From contig CAJVPP010001658.1 in assembly GCA_910592005.1 (NCBI GenBank), forward strand, positions 1-18,663: 18,663 bases of DNA. The letters are read 5' to 3'. Below are positions 1-10,460 of the stretch, piece by piece; positions within the stretch are counted from its first letter, which is position 1; each line of letters opens with the position of its first letter. Made by a program: the position numbers and the translations under genes. The notes below the pieces were generated by a model, which saw nothing but the letters and a program-made list of their open reading frames with translations, made no database searches and was not told the DNA's origin. Origin of the DNA: Funneliformis mosseae (Eukaryota; Glomeromycota; Glomeromycetes; Glomerales; Glomeraceae).

Positions 1-10
1 TATTTATTAG

Positions 11-246
11 AATAAAGAACAAGAAGCCAAAGAGGAGCTCAAGAGGAGAGCTAAACAATTAGAAATGCAAAAAAAAGAAATGCTCAAGCGCGGTGGCGGT
101 ACATTGGGCGGTACTTCTTTTGGTAGTAACTTTGCTCAATCAATCAGTAAACCTTCTTCATATAATGAACCGCAAGTTCAAACGACTTTCGAAGAAAATA
201 TCCGTTCATCGTTTAGTAGGTGTGATATATATATCGGACAGATACC

Positions 247-284
<38 letters not shown>

Positions 285-1601
285 AACAGAAAAATTAATA
301 TAAGCGCACATGAATTTTCGACATAGTTCGCCTACTCCGTCATCATCTAAAGCCAAGGGTATGCAGCTTGGACGTAAACAGAAGGGTTCCGATTTATTCG
401 AAGCCGTTAAAAATGAAGTTGGTTTTGAAGAAACTATTGAAAAGCCCAATAGAATGACTTCTATTTCAAAAGTTCAAGTGGAAAGGTTTAATTATCCTTT
501 TTTTTATAAATTATTTTCATTATTAAATGTTTTGTATTATAATTTAATGCGTTATTTTAATGATTTAATTTTAGTGTACACCTTGCAATTATGGAAAAGA
601 TTTCTTTACAAGCTAACCGAGATGGGGGTTTGGAAAATTTAGAAGTTAAGGGTGACTTGGAACTAACCGTTTCTGATCCAGACTTAACAAAAATCAAAAT
701 ATCTGTTCGTGCTGTTGATGATGGTACTGTGCAATTAAAGGTGATTATTTTTTATAGTTTATCTTGATAATGCATGAATACTATGACTAATAATGATATC
801 GTTGACAGACTCATCCCAACGTTGATAAGAAATTATTTTCAAGTGATAGTATTATTTCATTGAAAAACCCCGCCAAAGGTTTTCCTGTTAATCAACCATT
901 GGGTGTATTAAGATGGCGTTATATCACTAAAGATGAGACTGTGATCCCATTATCAAGTATATTTAATTTTCAATTTTCGTTTTCTTTTGACTTTCTCGTG
1001 CATACGACTAATTTATTCGTATTTATTTCTTTTAGTAAATTGTTGGCCTTCCCCATCTGGGGATGGAACATTTGATGTTAATATTGAATATGAATTAGAG
1101 AACGATGAACAAGAGTTCAAAGACGTATTGATCACTATTCCTTTGCCGTAAGTAAATAACGCACATCGTTAAATTTACAAAGCTTCATATTTGTAACATG
1201 GCTTTTTTGCTTTTCTTCGTATTTTTTTTTTAAGTCCTGGAGGAAATCCTACTGTTGGTGAAGTGGATGGTCATTATGAAGTAAATCGTCAAACAAGAAG
1301 TTTAGATTGGCAATTACCCATTATTGACGCTTCTAATAAGCAAGGCTCTCTGGAATTCAGTATTGCGGGTGACGATGTTAACGCATTTTTCCCTGTCGGA
1401 GTGTCATTTGTTAGTGAAAAAACTTTCTGTGATATAGATGTAAGTAACATAATTTGGTTCATTTCTTTAAAAAAAAAAACAATGCTTGATTTATATTTAT
1501 ATATCGTTTAGGTTTTGGAGGTGACTCTCATTGAGACAGGTGCACCTGTGACTTATTCCAAAGAAAAAATTCTGACAGCCGAAGAATATAATGTCGTGTA
1601 A
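11..1601 (+). CDS. RET2: Coatomer (COPI) delta subunit, 3' part of gene
   Basis: Delta-COP belongs to the coatomer complex that coats Golgi-to-ER and intra-Golgi vesicles. Seven exons are readable: 11-219, 327-485, 575-740, 809-956, 1036-1147, 1235-1439, 1512-1601; every join keeps phase and the TAA is at 1599-1601. The 362 residues seen begin inside the gene, right after an acceptor-like TTTATTAG at 3-10. They open with a charged helix (EQEAKEELKRRAKQLEMQKK), then a Ser-rich linker containing KGMQLGRKQK. From about residue 124 there is a mu-homology domain (ISLQANRDGG, EVKGDLELTV, LRWRY, INCWPS, NIEYELEN). Family members are about 500-550 residues long, so the N-terminal longin-like domain (roughly 150 residues) lies upstream of the window. 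Family knowledge supplies the role; motif order and exon phase come from the sequence. The first intron (220-326) contains a T15-A22 run. The 3' end faces TRP5. Confidence 0.93.
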
Positions 1602-1721
1602 AAATTATAATATATAATTTAATTTATCGATATAATTTTTATTTATAAATTCACATTTAGATAATGAGCAGTGCATCTAATCCAATTATTTAGAATTTAA
1701 ATTTTTTAAATGAGATTTTTA

Positions 1722-1727
1722 AATAAA
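1722..1727 (+). terminator. Candidate polyadenylation signal AATAAA for RET2
   Basis: AATAAA lies about 120 nt after the RET2 stop codon in otherwise T/A-rich DNA. Such hexamers are frequent by chance in AT-rich sequence and fungi tolerate many variants, so this is only a candidate. Confidence 0.35.
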
Positions 1728-1752
1728 AAAATTTGAATAATAATAAATATCG

Positions 1753-1773
1753 TTTATTTATTTATTTTTTATT
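1753..1773 (-). terminator. Candidate polyadenylation signals (AATAAA cluster) for TRP5
   Basis: Read on the minus strand, several overlapping AATAAA hexamers fall here, about 80-100 nt beyond the TRP5 stop codon. The clustering makes a 3'-end role plausible, though the region is AT-rich enough to produce them by chance. Confidence 0.35.
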
Positions 1774-1849
1774 CACGTCATATCATTGGTTTATTAAAAT
1801 TATTTTTAATTAGACCCCCCTTTAAACGAGGATAAAAAATTTAAATAAA

Positions 1850-4718
1850 TTAATTATAAGATTCAAATCTGAGATCCCATCCAATTTGAGGACCATATTT
1901 AGGTAAAGCTTCGGCTACAGACACAACATCTTTATCACCACGACCACTAAGACATAATAGAATATCTTGGTCTTTGTTCATCGTAGAAGCAAGCTTTAGA
2001 ATATAAAAAATAGCGTGACTCGTCTCAAGAGCTATATATAACAAAAGCAAAAAAAAATTAGAATTCGTTTACATCAAGATTTCTTCAAGGTAAACAAACA
2101 TACCTGGTATGATCCCTTCCAATTCGGACATTTTCTTAAATCCAATTAAAGCATCTTTATCCGTAACAGCAACGTAACTTGCGCGACCCGTGTCTTTGAG
2201 CCACGCATGTTCAGGTCCTACACCAGGATAATCTAATCCCGCGCTAATACTATGCGTAGCTTTGATTTGTCCTTTCTTATCTTGTAATAAATAAGTACGC
2301 GTTCCATGAAACACTCCAGGCGTACCTACCGATAAGGTTGCCGAGTGAAATTCAGTCTCCGCTCCTAAGTTAAAATTGATGAATCATAATAAAATACAAA
2401 TATATATATATATATCATAAAATATTTGGGAGGAAATGACAAAAGTCGTAATAATTACCATCGCCACCGGCTTCAACCCCTACAAATTTTACGCTTTCAT
2501 CCTCGATAAATGGATGAAACATTCCAATAGCATTACTTCCACCACCAACACAAGCAACAACCACATCTGGTAATTTACCGGCTTTTTTTATCATTTGTTC
2601 CCTTGATTCCCTTCCAATCACAGATTGGAATTCTCTTACCAATGTTGGGAATGGATGGGGTCCAATCGCTGAACCAACCAAATAATGCGTATCCTGAACA
2701 GTAGTTACCCAATCTCTCATGGCTTCATTAATGGCATCTTTTAATGTTTTGCTTCCCGATTCCACCGAAATAACTTTGGCTCCCAACAATTGCATTCTAA
2801 AAACGTTTAAGGCTTGCCTTCTAACGTCTTCGGCTCCCATGTAGATAACACATTCTAATCCGAATTTAGCACAAACAGTAGCAGTGGCAACGCCGTGTTG
2901 TCCAGCTCCGGTCTCTGCAATAATTCTTTTTTTGCCAATACGTTTTGCTAATAATGCTTGTCCTATGGCGTTATTAATCTTGTGTGATCCTGTATGATTT
3001 AAATCCTCCCTTTTTAACCAAATTCTTGCACCTCCAGCGTTTTCTGTTAACCTATCCGCGAATTGTAATTGTGATTCTCTACCTATATAATCATAAAATG
3101 ATCGAAATTCTTTCCAAAATTCTGGATCATCTTTTGCTTCCGTAAAAATCTGACATGATAAAAAAAAAAAACTTGTTTTAAAACTCGGATAATAATAATA
3201 ATATATATATATATATATTTTAACACGAAAGTTACTTTTTCAAGTTGGACTAAACAATCAACCAAAGCTTCGGGGACGTATTGACCCCCAAAATCACCAA
3301 ATCGAGGTTCCAGTGTATTATTCCAAGAATCCTAAAGGTAAATTTCAACTTTAAATGAATAATACTCTTCGATGTAGTTTAGATCAAAAAAAAGTGAAAA
3401 ATGATTATAAAGATTACATTAACATCCACGTGCTCGATACTTTGACCATTATCTTGGGTACCATATAATTTGACCACTTTGGCATTTTCCTCCTTGACAT
3501 CTTCAGCCGCTCTACCGCAAACTTCCAACGCGTATGATTTTATGGCCTCGATTCTTTTACCTTTAGCTAGACACGTAAAAAATCGCGATTGGATCAGATC
3601 ATATGATCTTGTGAACATATCACAATAGATCGTAAAATATATACATACGTGCTGATTTTAAAACGTTGACGATCTTACTACCAATTACAACACCATCAAC
3701 GTATGAACCGACAGCTTTAAAGTGTTCTCTCGTGGTAACACCAAAACCAACAGCAAGGGGTAACTTTGTATGTTTACGAATTTTCGAAATTATGTTTGGT
3801 AATTCCGCATTGATAGTATCTCTTGAACCCGTTACTCCCATTCTTGATACCACGTAGATAAAAGTATCGGCAACGCGTGCAAGATGACGTATACGCGCTT
3901 CGGAAGTCGAAGGAGCGATTAGAGGGATATAACTTAAACTGTGCGACAGGATGAACGAGGTTAAATTGGGATCCATCAAAGTAAATAAAAAGATAATACA
4001 TGGAATTTTACCCTTTTTCATTACAAATGGACCTAAACTTTTCACATTCTTCGGGAGGCAAATCAACTACAATATATCCATTAACACCGACTTTTTTACA
4101 TTCATCAACAATTTTTTCTTCGCCATAAGCAAGAATTGGATTATAATATCCCATGAACACTACAGGAACTTTGAGTCCTTTAGCTCTTGCTTCGGATACA
4201 TACGACAAACATTTTGTAATGTCTATATCATGTTGAAGCGCTACCTGTCACATAGTTTGAAAATTAACGATTAGATCGGTTGAAAAGTCGATTTAAAAAA
4301 AAAAAAAAAAATTGGGAAATTTTCCGTTGGATCAATTACATTATTGGATTCTTGAATTGTCGGACCATCGGCCAAAGGATCAGTGAACGGGATGCCTTTG
4401 CATTCATTGGATAATTTTTTTTTTTTTATAGGTAAAAAGTTTTTTTATAAAAAAAACGATCATTTTTTTAATTTAATTACCCAATTCAATGATATCTGCA
4501 CCACCAGCTTCAAGTCCCAGTAACAAATCAACGGTTTCTTCCGGTTCTGGATATCCGGCTGTTATAAAAGCGATAAAAACTGGTCGTTCTAAAAAGGAGG
4601 AAAGAAAAAAAAAAAAACTATCGGACTTTCATTCAATTTTTCATCATTTACGTTTAAAAAGATTGTATATACTTTGTTCGCGACAGTTTTGAAAAATTTG
4701 ATTCAATCCGTTTGACAT
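1850..4718 (-). CDS. TRP5: Bifunctional tryptophan synthase (alpha-beta fusion)
   Basis: Catalyses the last two steps of tryptophan synthesis: the alpha part cleaves indole-3-glycerol phosphate, and the PLP-dependent beta part joins indole to serine. Exons in coding order: 4718-4673, 4588-4481, 4395-4340, 4244-4012, 3938-3649, 3566-3418, 3331-3236, 3149-2459, 2364-2104, 2031-1850. All joins keep phase and give 703 residues, close to the about 707 of yeast Trp5. Alpha, residues 1-244: FITAGYP, then [16 protein letters not shown], where E50 and D61 match the bacterial catalytic Glu49/Asp60. Linker about 245-294. Beta, about 295-703: [21 protein letters not shown] (PLP lysine K383), ETGAGQHG (E405), GGGSNAIG (528-535, phosphate binding), ALETSHA, SGRGDKD. 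Start 4718 (MSNGLNQIF) gives the family-like N-terminus; an in-frame ATG at 4895 would add 59 unfamiliar residues. The introns are 72-95 nt, and two of them hold AT microsatellites. Confidence 0.96.
2401..2415. repeat. (TA)n microsatellite in a TRP5 intron
   Basis: An uninterrupted TA dinucleotide run of 15 bases inside the TRP5 intron at 2365-2458. It does not touch the splice sites. Confidence 0.8.
3189..3218. repeat. (AAT)n followed by (AT)n microsatellite in a TRP5 intron
   Basis: A trinucleotide ATA/AAT run passes directly into an AT dinucleotide run inside the TRP5 intron at 3150-3235. A compound repeat of this kind is prone to length variation between isolates. Confidence 0.8.
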
Positions 4719-5190
4719 TATGGCAATAAAAGAAAAAAATTTTTTTTTTATTTTATGGATCAAAAAAAAAACGAATTTTTTATTGTTTTTTTGATAAGGT
4801 ACATCTATTTCTAATGAAGGGATAGTCGATCCCTTGAAAAACCGGTGGCTAAATTGCGCCTTGGTCGATAATGAAAACCATAATGATAAGCTCATGAAAA
4901 TCTTTATATTCGAAACAATAAAAAAGTTTTGATATTAAGGCTGTTCTCCTTTATACCTTAAATACTATTTTTTTCTCGACTTTATGTGATTACCAATTAA
5001 AACTTGGCGCCACTTCCTAAAATGCTTAACCGAATTTCAATTTAAATTCGACCCAGAATTAGGGAAATTTGGTCCGATTGAATCAAACATGTCAAAAAAA
5101 AAGATACATGAATATGACAGGCAAGAGATGATTTCCGACTTGACCGCTTTAAAACTGTAATAGGGGTTGTTTACTGATCCGATCCATCAA

Positions 5191-5270
5191 TCTTTAAGCG
5201 ATTTTGGAGTTTGAGTTTAGATCTTTAAATCAATTTTAGAGACCGGTCTTTGGATCGATTTTAAACTCGA
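5191..5270 (+). repeat. Three degenerate direct repeats of about 24 bp
   Basis: Copies start at 5191, 5222 and 5247. Each begins TCTTT, followed by a CRATTTTR core and a G/C-bearing end. Identity is low, so they could be remnants of a decayed repetitive element, a binding-site cluster, or chance in AT-rich DNA. Confidence 0.35.
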
Positions 5271-5966
5271 TAATTAATAATTTAGTAGTAGCATTACAAA
5301 GAACAAGGAAAAGAAAAATTAATTACAATATCTAGGTAAAGATTAAAAGAAGCGCCAAGAGGACAGAAAATCTAATAGATTTTATAGATTTTAAACAAAT
5401 TTTATTTAATGTTTATTTGTCAATAAACGCTTTGTATTTCTATTTTGATCCTCCGCCACGTTTGATAACACAATTGTCGCTGATCCAGTAAAAGAATGGT
5501 AAATTCTATTCCATTACTATTTTATTATAAGTGTATATAATTGTTATTGCCTTTATTTTTATAGTCCCGAATCAAAAGGAAGAAACGTCCTTTTCTTTCT
5601 CCTCAACGTGAGGTTCATAACATAACGAAGTCAATTTTATACACAATCGTCTAATTTTAGCCGACTATGGGATTTCACACATTTGCTAATAATTAACCTT
5701 TTTATTATAAAATTTTAAAAATTCATTTAAAATGAATAATAGATTACATAATCATGGTTTGAAGCCCACTCAAAAGATGAAGTCGATACGTGATTGGTCA
5801 CAAAATGTCCGGATGTAAAACGTGTTTTGATGCAAGATTATCTCCTACGTTACACAAATGAAAATCAATCCTCATAAATTTCTTATTCTAACAGTAGAGT
5901 AACATTGAAACATTCATAAAAAGAAATAATCTGGTACAGCCCGCTTAATATGATTTTTTGAGGAAT

Positions 5967-6029
5967 ATGGATGTTAAAGGCTTATCGATTACTTGGCGTA
6001 AAGTTTTTGCTATCAAGGATTTGGACTGA
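5967..6029 (+). other. Possible 20-codon upstream open reading frame
   Basis: An ATG at 5967 opens a 20-residue frame (MDVKGLSITWRKVFAIKDLD) closed by TGA at 6027-6029, 86 nt before the mannosyltransferase ATG. If transcription begins upstream of it, this frame could reduce translation of the main gene. The transcript start is unknown, so it may not be transcribed at all. Confidence 0.25.
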
Positions 6030-6115
6030 CTTCGACGTAATATTTGTACGGATACTAACTTACTGTAGTATTTGAAATACTACCAACAATACCCCTTCAG
6101 ACGAATATTTTCAAC

Positions 6116-7240
6116 ATGGTTATAATAAAAAAACCTTCCAAACGCTCTCTTTATTTTCAATATATCTTCTTGATTGTTTTAACCATAATATCGTCTGTAG
6201 TGTCACTCGCTTTCTTTATATCGCTATTTGATATTACGTTATTCAAATCAAACCGACAACTATTTTTTGAAAAAGAGTATGTTAACCCTACAAAGGATCG
6301 CAGTATATTTTACGACGTTAAAGCTGAGAAAAATATGACGAGAGAAAACGCTGTAATAGTCGTGCTCGTAAGGAATGAAGAATTGCCGAATTTACTGTCT
6401 TCTATGAGACAGTTTGAAGACCGATTTAATAAAAAATTTCAATACCCTTATGTATTCCTAAACGATAAAAAATTCACCAAAGCCTTCATTCGAGCGACGA
6501 CTGCTATTACAACCGCTGAAACAAAATATGGTATGTATTATATTAGGAAATATCATGTACCTACATGCATAACTTTTATTTGTTATTGTAAACAATACGT
6601 AAATTCAAACATTTATTTATTTTTAAAAAAGGGATAATACCAAATGAAATGTGGAGTTATCCAAAATGGATAAATCAAACTAAAGCAAGCGATGCTCGTC
6701 AAAAGATGCAAGAAAATAATGTGTTGTACGGTGGCTCGGAATCTTATCGTCATATGTGCCGGTTTAATTCTGGATTCTTTTTTCGTCATGAACTATTAGA
6801 ACAATATGATTATTATTGGAGATTAGAACCTGGAGTTGAATTTATGTGTGATATAGATTATGACGTATTCAAATTTATCAAAAAGAACAATATAACGTAC
6901 GGCTTTACGATTTCGCTCTTGGAATTAGAAGAGACCATTCCTACCCTATGGGATACTGTGAGGGAGTTCATGAAAGAATATCCGGAATATATAAATAAAA
7001 ATAATGTGATGAATTTCATATCAAACTCGGGAAATTCTTATAATATGTAAGTGATTCGTTTTAGAGATAAGTTGATGTTTATTACATTTGATGTTTAATG
7101 TTTTCCATTATCAGGTGCCACTTTTGGAGTAATTTTGAAATCGCTGATTTAAATTTTTGGAGAAGTGAAAGATATATTAAATTTTTCGAGTACTTAGATA
7201 AAGCTGGAGGGTTTTTCTATGAAAGGTATATAAAAACTTT

Positions 7241-7273
<33 letters not shown>

Positions 7274-7636
7274 ACGCTTTATCATTAAATTTTATTTTTT
7301 TTATTTTACTTTCATCTCTTTTTAGATGGGGAGATGCTCCAGTTCATTCAATTGCACTTGCATTATTCTTAGAAAAATCACAAATACATTTTTTTAACGA
7401 TATATCGTATCGACACCCTCCATTTGAACATTGTCCTATTGAGAAAAATGTTCACGAAGAGGGTAAATGCCATTGTAATCCAGAGAAGACATTTGGTAAA
7501 AAAAAAAAAAACCCTTTTTGATCCTGCTTTGAATTTTTTCATGTTTATTCGCGTTTACGTTTTATTAATTCATTTCCTTCTTTTATTGACAGATTTTGTG
7601 GGGGGTTCTTGTCTATCATCTTGGTTCGCAGCTTGA
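6116..7636 (+). CDS. KRE2/MNT1 (KTR) family alpha-1,2-mannosyltransferase
   Basis: A glycosyltransferase family 15 enzyme that should transfer mannose from GDP-mannose to O- and N-linked glycans of secreted and cell-wall proteins in the Golgi. Exons 6116-6530, 6632-7046, 7115-7225, 7326-7495 and 7593-7636 join in phase to give 384 residues; the stop is TGA at 7634-7636. Layout: short basic N-terminus (KKPSKR), a hydrophobic signal-anchor at about 11-38, a very short stem, then the lumenal catalytic domain from about 75. Family motifs: ITTAETKYG (131-139), [19 protein letters not shown] (200-218), [12 protein letters not shown] (278-289), [15 protein letters not shown] (308-322), [10 protein letters not shown] (343-351). 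By analogy with yeast Kre2, E204 and H321 should help bind Mn2+, and E285 sits where the proposed nucleophile lies. NxT sequons are at residues 73, 153 and 225. The exact paralogue cannot be assigned by eye, so no symbol is given. Confidence 0.94.
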
Positions 7637-8044
7637 TTAACAGCTTTTGATTAGAACAATAAAAGACATTATTCACAACTTTATAGAAATTTTTTTTTTT
7701 TTCACACAAATACAGACTTTTAATACTTTTAATACTTTTTACTATTTGCATTTTTATTAATTAATTATTTATTTATTGAACCTATCAAATTATAAAAGTT
7801 GTACAGAGTTTTGTATTCTATAAATATTAAAAATTACGGAATATAATAATATAAGAGTATAATTTAATGTAATAATTCTCGTTTAAATTCTTAAACGTCA
7901 CTCGACAATTTAATTCGAAAGATAATATTAAATAAAATATAAATTTCTTTATATTTTTTGTTTTGCATAATTGAAATTTGTTTTTCTTTTTTTTGTTTGG
8001 GTTTTGTTTTTTTTTTAAAAAAAAAATACACAAATATATAAATT
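7637..8044. other. Convergent 3' intergenic region (mannosyltransferase / RML2)
   Basis: About 400 bp of AT-rich DNA lies between two convergent stop codons, with A/T tracts and no convincing coding frame. Near the RML2 end, 7978-8026 is a long T-rich stretch ending in T10-A10 on the plus strand; on the RML2 coding strand it is A-rich and starts within about 20-30 nt of the stop codon. Confidence 0.6.
7658..7663 (+). terminator. Candidate polyadenylation signal AATAAA for the mannosyltransferase gene
   Basis: AATAAA lies 22 nt after the TGA stop of the mannosyltransferase. It is the nearest canonical hexamer, but a usable signal this close to a stop would imply a very short 3' untranslated region. 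Confidence 0.35.
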
Positions 8045-9199
8045 TTATCTTCTCTCTCTAGGTTTAACTACCCACTTATTCGGCCTCTTCCTAGTTTTAC
8101 CACCTTTGGCCAGTACATTCCAAGGACTCACGGGATGCCTATTTCCTTTACTTTTACCCCTTCCACCACCATGAGGATGATCAACCGAATTCATGGCGAC
8201 ACCTCGAACGGTTGGTCTTATACCCAACCATCTGCTTCTACCTGCCTTACCCAAGGTGGCATGTTGATGATCGGGATTTGAAATGGTTCCAATTGTCGCA
8301 CAACAATCCACGTGGATCAAACGAACTTCCCCACTTTTCAACCTCACTTGAGCATAACCTTTCTCCCCCGTGCGTACCAGTTGAGCCGAAACTCCAGCCG
8401 AACGACACAAGATCGCAGGACCATCCGGTTTTAACCCTATACAACATATCGTAGTACCAACTGGAATCAATTTCAATGGTATGCAATTTCCTTTCTCAAC
8501 GGCCACAACCTTTGTGATCAATGAATCTTCATTGATTTCTTCTACCTGACCCTCTTGTGATTTACGAAATGATCGAACGATAGTTCCGGGTTGAAGATCA
8601 TGTGGTGCGATGATGTAAGAATATTTTCCGTTTATGGTATTTTGTAATAAGGCCAAATGACCGGAACGATTGGGATCATATTCGATACGAACGACTACAT
8701 GTGGTTCGGGATCCCATCTATGAAAATCGATCACACGAACACGTCTCTTGTGACCTCCACCACGATGTCTAACCGTAATGTGACCGTGATGATTTCTACC
8801 GGATTGTTGCTTTTTGGCCAGGGTAAGCTTACGTATAGGTTTACCCTTCCATAAATGATCATTCACAGGCCTTTTTAACCAACGTAAACTTGGAGTGCTT
8901 GGTTTATAAGTTTTAAATCTACCTTGTGCTAATTCCGCGGGTTCCGTTCTTTGTACTGGTATTGACATTGATACGGCGACCGGTTTTTTGGAGTACGTCC
9001 TACTTTGGATTTGGTTAGGTTTACCGATCGAACATGATAATTTGGGTGACGATAATGAAAGTTTCTGAATCGATACGAGGGAAAACGTCGGTCTCTGTAA
9101 ATAATGATTAATTACATTGAGAACATGTAAATTACGCGTTGTGATCCCCTTGGAAAGACCCGTTAATGTAGAATTGAAATACAATTTATTGGCAAACAT
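8045..9199 (-). CDS. RML2: Mitochondrial large-subunit ribosomal protein L2 (uL2m)
   Basis: A component of the mitochondrial large ribosomal subunit. Bacterial L2 lies by the peptidyl-transferase centre and supports subunit association. One uninterrupted frame of 384 residues runs from ATG at 9199 to TAA at 8045-8047, close in length to yeast Rml2 (about 393). The first about 70 residues are rich in Ser, Arg, Lys and hydrophobics with almost no acidic residues, as expected of a mitochondrial targeting peptide. The L2 core follows: GRNHHGHITVRHRGGGHKRR, an OB-like domain containing VVRIEYDPNRSGHLALL, an SH3-like region, and the C-terminal signature NSVDHPHGGGRGKSKG (337-352) plus KTRKRPNKW. 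H341/H343 fall in the family's conserved functional histidine loop. The gene has no intron, unlike the other four genes here. There is no alternative start of note. Confidence 0.97.
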   Translation of the reverse strand: MFANKLYFNSTLTGLSKGITTRNLHVLNVINHYLQRPTFSLVSIQKLSLSSPKLSCSIGKPNQIQSRTYSKKPVAVSMSIPVQRTEPAELAQGRFKTYKPSTPSLRWLKRPVNDHLWKGKPIRKLTLAKKQQSGRNHHGHITVRHRGGGHKRRVRVIDFHRWDPEPHVVVRIEYDPNRSGHLALLQNTINGKYSYIIAPHDLQPGTIVRSFRKSQEGQVEEINEDSLITKVVAVEKGNCIPLKLIPVGTTICCIGLKPDGPAILCRSAGVSAQLVRTGEKGYAQVRLKSGEVRLIHVDCCATIGTISNPDHQHATLGKAGRSRWLGIRPTVRGVAMNSVDHPHGGGRGKSKGNRHPVSPWNVLAKGGKTRKRPNKWVVKPRERR

Positions 9200-9721
9200 T
9201 ATTTTTTTTTCCCCTCTTATTAAAGGATTTTTTTTTTTTTAATAAAAAAAAGAGACACAAATCGTCATGTGAGATGGTTGATTATCCGCATGAAGTGAAA
9301 CTCGGAAAATCATGTGAGGGATTTCAACCCAGGATGTACCAGATTTTTCTTCCAAGTAAAACATTTTTCCGAAATGGATGGATGAAGATTCGACCAGAAT
9401 TTTTTGTTTAAATTTATGCATTTACCAAACGTAATCGTCCCCGTCATTTCTACAATCAGGAATTAAAATCATCGGGATCGACTTTGATGAAAACTTTTTT
9501 CAGATTAAAAAAAGATCCCACAAACTGAAAGGTTTTTCAAATGAAAAAAAAAAAAAAAAAAAATTTTTTTTGATTTGCTTGATAACAACAATGAAAACGA
9601 ATTCGACGATAATCTAAATATCTAAATGTACAGTCGAATATTGTAATTGTGTTTATTGTTGCAATTAAAGTACAAAGATCACTCATTATTTTTAAGGTTT
9701 TGTTATGCGTTGCAAAAAAAA

Positions 9722-9750
9722 AAAATAAATAAATAAATAAATAAATAAAT
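9722..9750. repeat. (AAAT)n tetranucleotide microsatellite
   Basis: About seven tandem TAAA units follow an A homopolymer. It is simple-sequence DNA with no gene context beyond the RML2-phosphodiesterase spacer. Confidence 0.85.
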
Positions 9751-10460
9751 GATATAAAAAAAGTGTTAATAGTTTAATAATTACAAATTTTGAGAAACCT
9801 TATTTTTTTTCATTCAAAATCTTTTACGCCTACCCGTTGAACAAAAAATGGGTTATTTGACCGATTGTTGAAAAAGACAACTTAATTGTTTAGAAAAAAA
9901 TACCTACCGAATATATTTTTTTCACGTTACCCCGATTTTCCAACTTCCAGATATATCATTATCCCTCATCCATGTATTGTGTCGATGAGAGAAAGAGAAG
10001 AAGAGATTTCTCAATGATTCATTTCCACGTGTTGTACAACATTTCACAACCTTAAAAGTTCTTTAAACATTCTTAATTTAAAAAAAAGTATAATCCTTTT
10101 TTTGGGAATCACTCTGTCCCTTGAAATCTTGAAATCTTTACCAAAGAAGTGTAGATATGCTAATTCTGCGCACCTGTGAGTTTCAAGAGGAGAAGGCTAG
10201 ATTCCCGCATGGATTTTGATCAAAATCTTGCAACAAAACCCCCCAAAAATGGTGAAAAGTAGAGAGTAAAAAAACTCGTTAATCAACCCGAAAAGTGAAG
10301 GGATTCTTCTACTCTTTTCTCACATACGTAATATGTAATGCACACATGACATATTGTTTGCTTAATGTCTAAGGGTTCGAGTACATGGCATATATTTTGC
10401 AGCGATTAAATATGGGAATATTTGCCCCCTTTTTCATTTATCATCATCATTTATTTTCAG

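Larger units (their letters stand above)
1602..1849. other. Shared 3' intergenic region of RET2 and TRP5
   Basis: A 248-bp AT-rich interval lies between the stop codons of two convergent genes. It has no reading frame of interest. It carries AATAAA-type polyadenylation candidates for both strands, so the two 3' untranslated regions probably abut or overlap. Confidence 0.7.
4719..6115. other. Divergent intergenic region between TRP5 and the mannosyltransferase
   Basis: About 1.4 kb lies between two divergent start codons and should hold both promoters. The first 200 bp beside TRP5 are dominated by A/T tracts. The middle part (4990-5280) is less AT-rich and contains short degenerate repeats (5191-5270) with the palindrome GACCGGTC at 5241-5248. 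The remainder holds no reading frame resembling a gene, apart from a 20-codon upstream frame at 5967-6029. I could not identify a firm TATA box or a general amino-acid-control element. Confidence 0.6.

Noticed and set aside
213..449. Minus-strand open frame across the RET2 exons, and other opposite-strand frames inside RET2, TRP5, RML2 and the phosphodiesterase
   Set aside because: These are shadows of well-supported coding exons on the other strand.
3083..3265. Separate minus-strand frame beginning near the TRP5 beta region
   Set aside because: Its first residues are TRP5 exon 7 ([10 protein letters not shown]); the remainder is intron sequence read through.
5440..5640. Possible small spliced gene (a frame reading SSATFDNTIVADPVKE followed by a GTAAAT donor and a TAG acceptor at 5566-5568)
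   Set aside because: An in-frame TGA lies immediately before it, there is no ATG or upstream acceptor, and the joined frame ends without any family resemblance.
9239..9421. 60-codon minus-strand frame just upstream of RML2
   Set aside because: RML2 already has a complete targeting peptide and start. The frame ends in an A/T tract and has no recognisable homology, so chance is enough.
10371..10390. GGTTCGA-like tRNA B-box at 10374, and a similar one at 13127
   Set aside because: The invariant C after the loop is missing in both, and no A-box or cloverleaf arms could be found at the proper distance.
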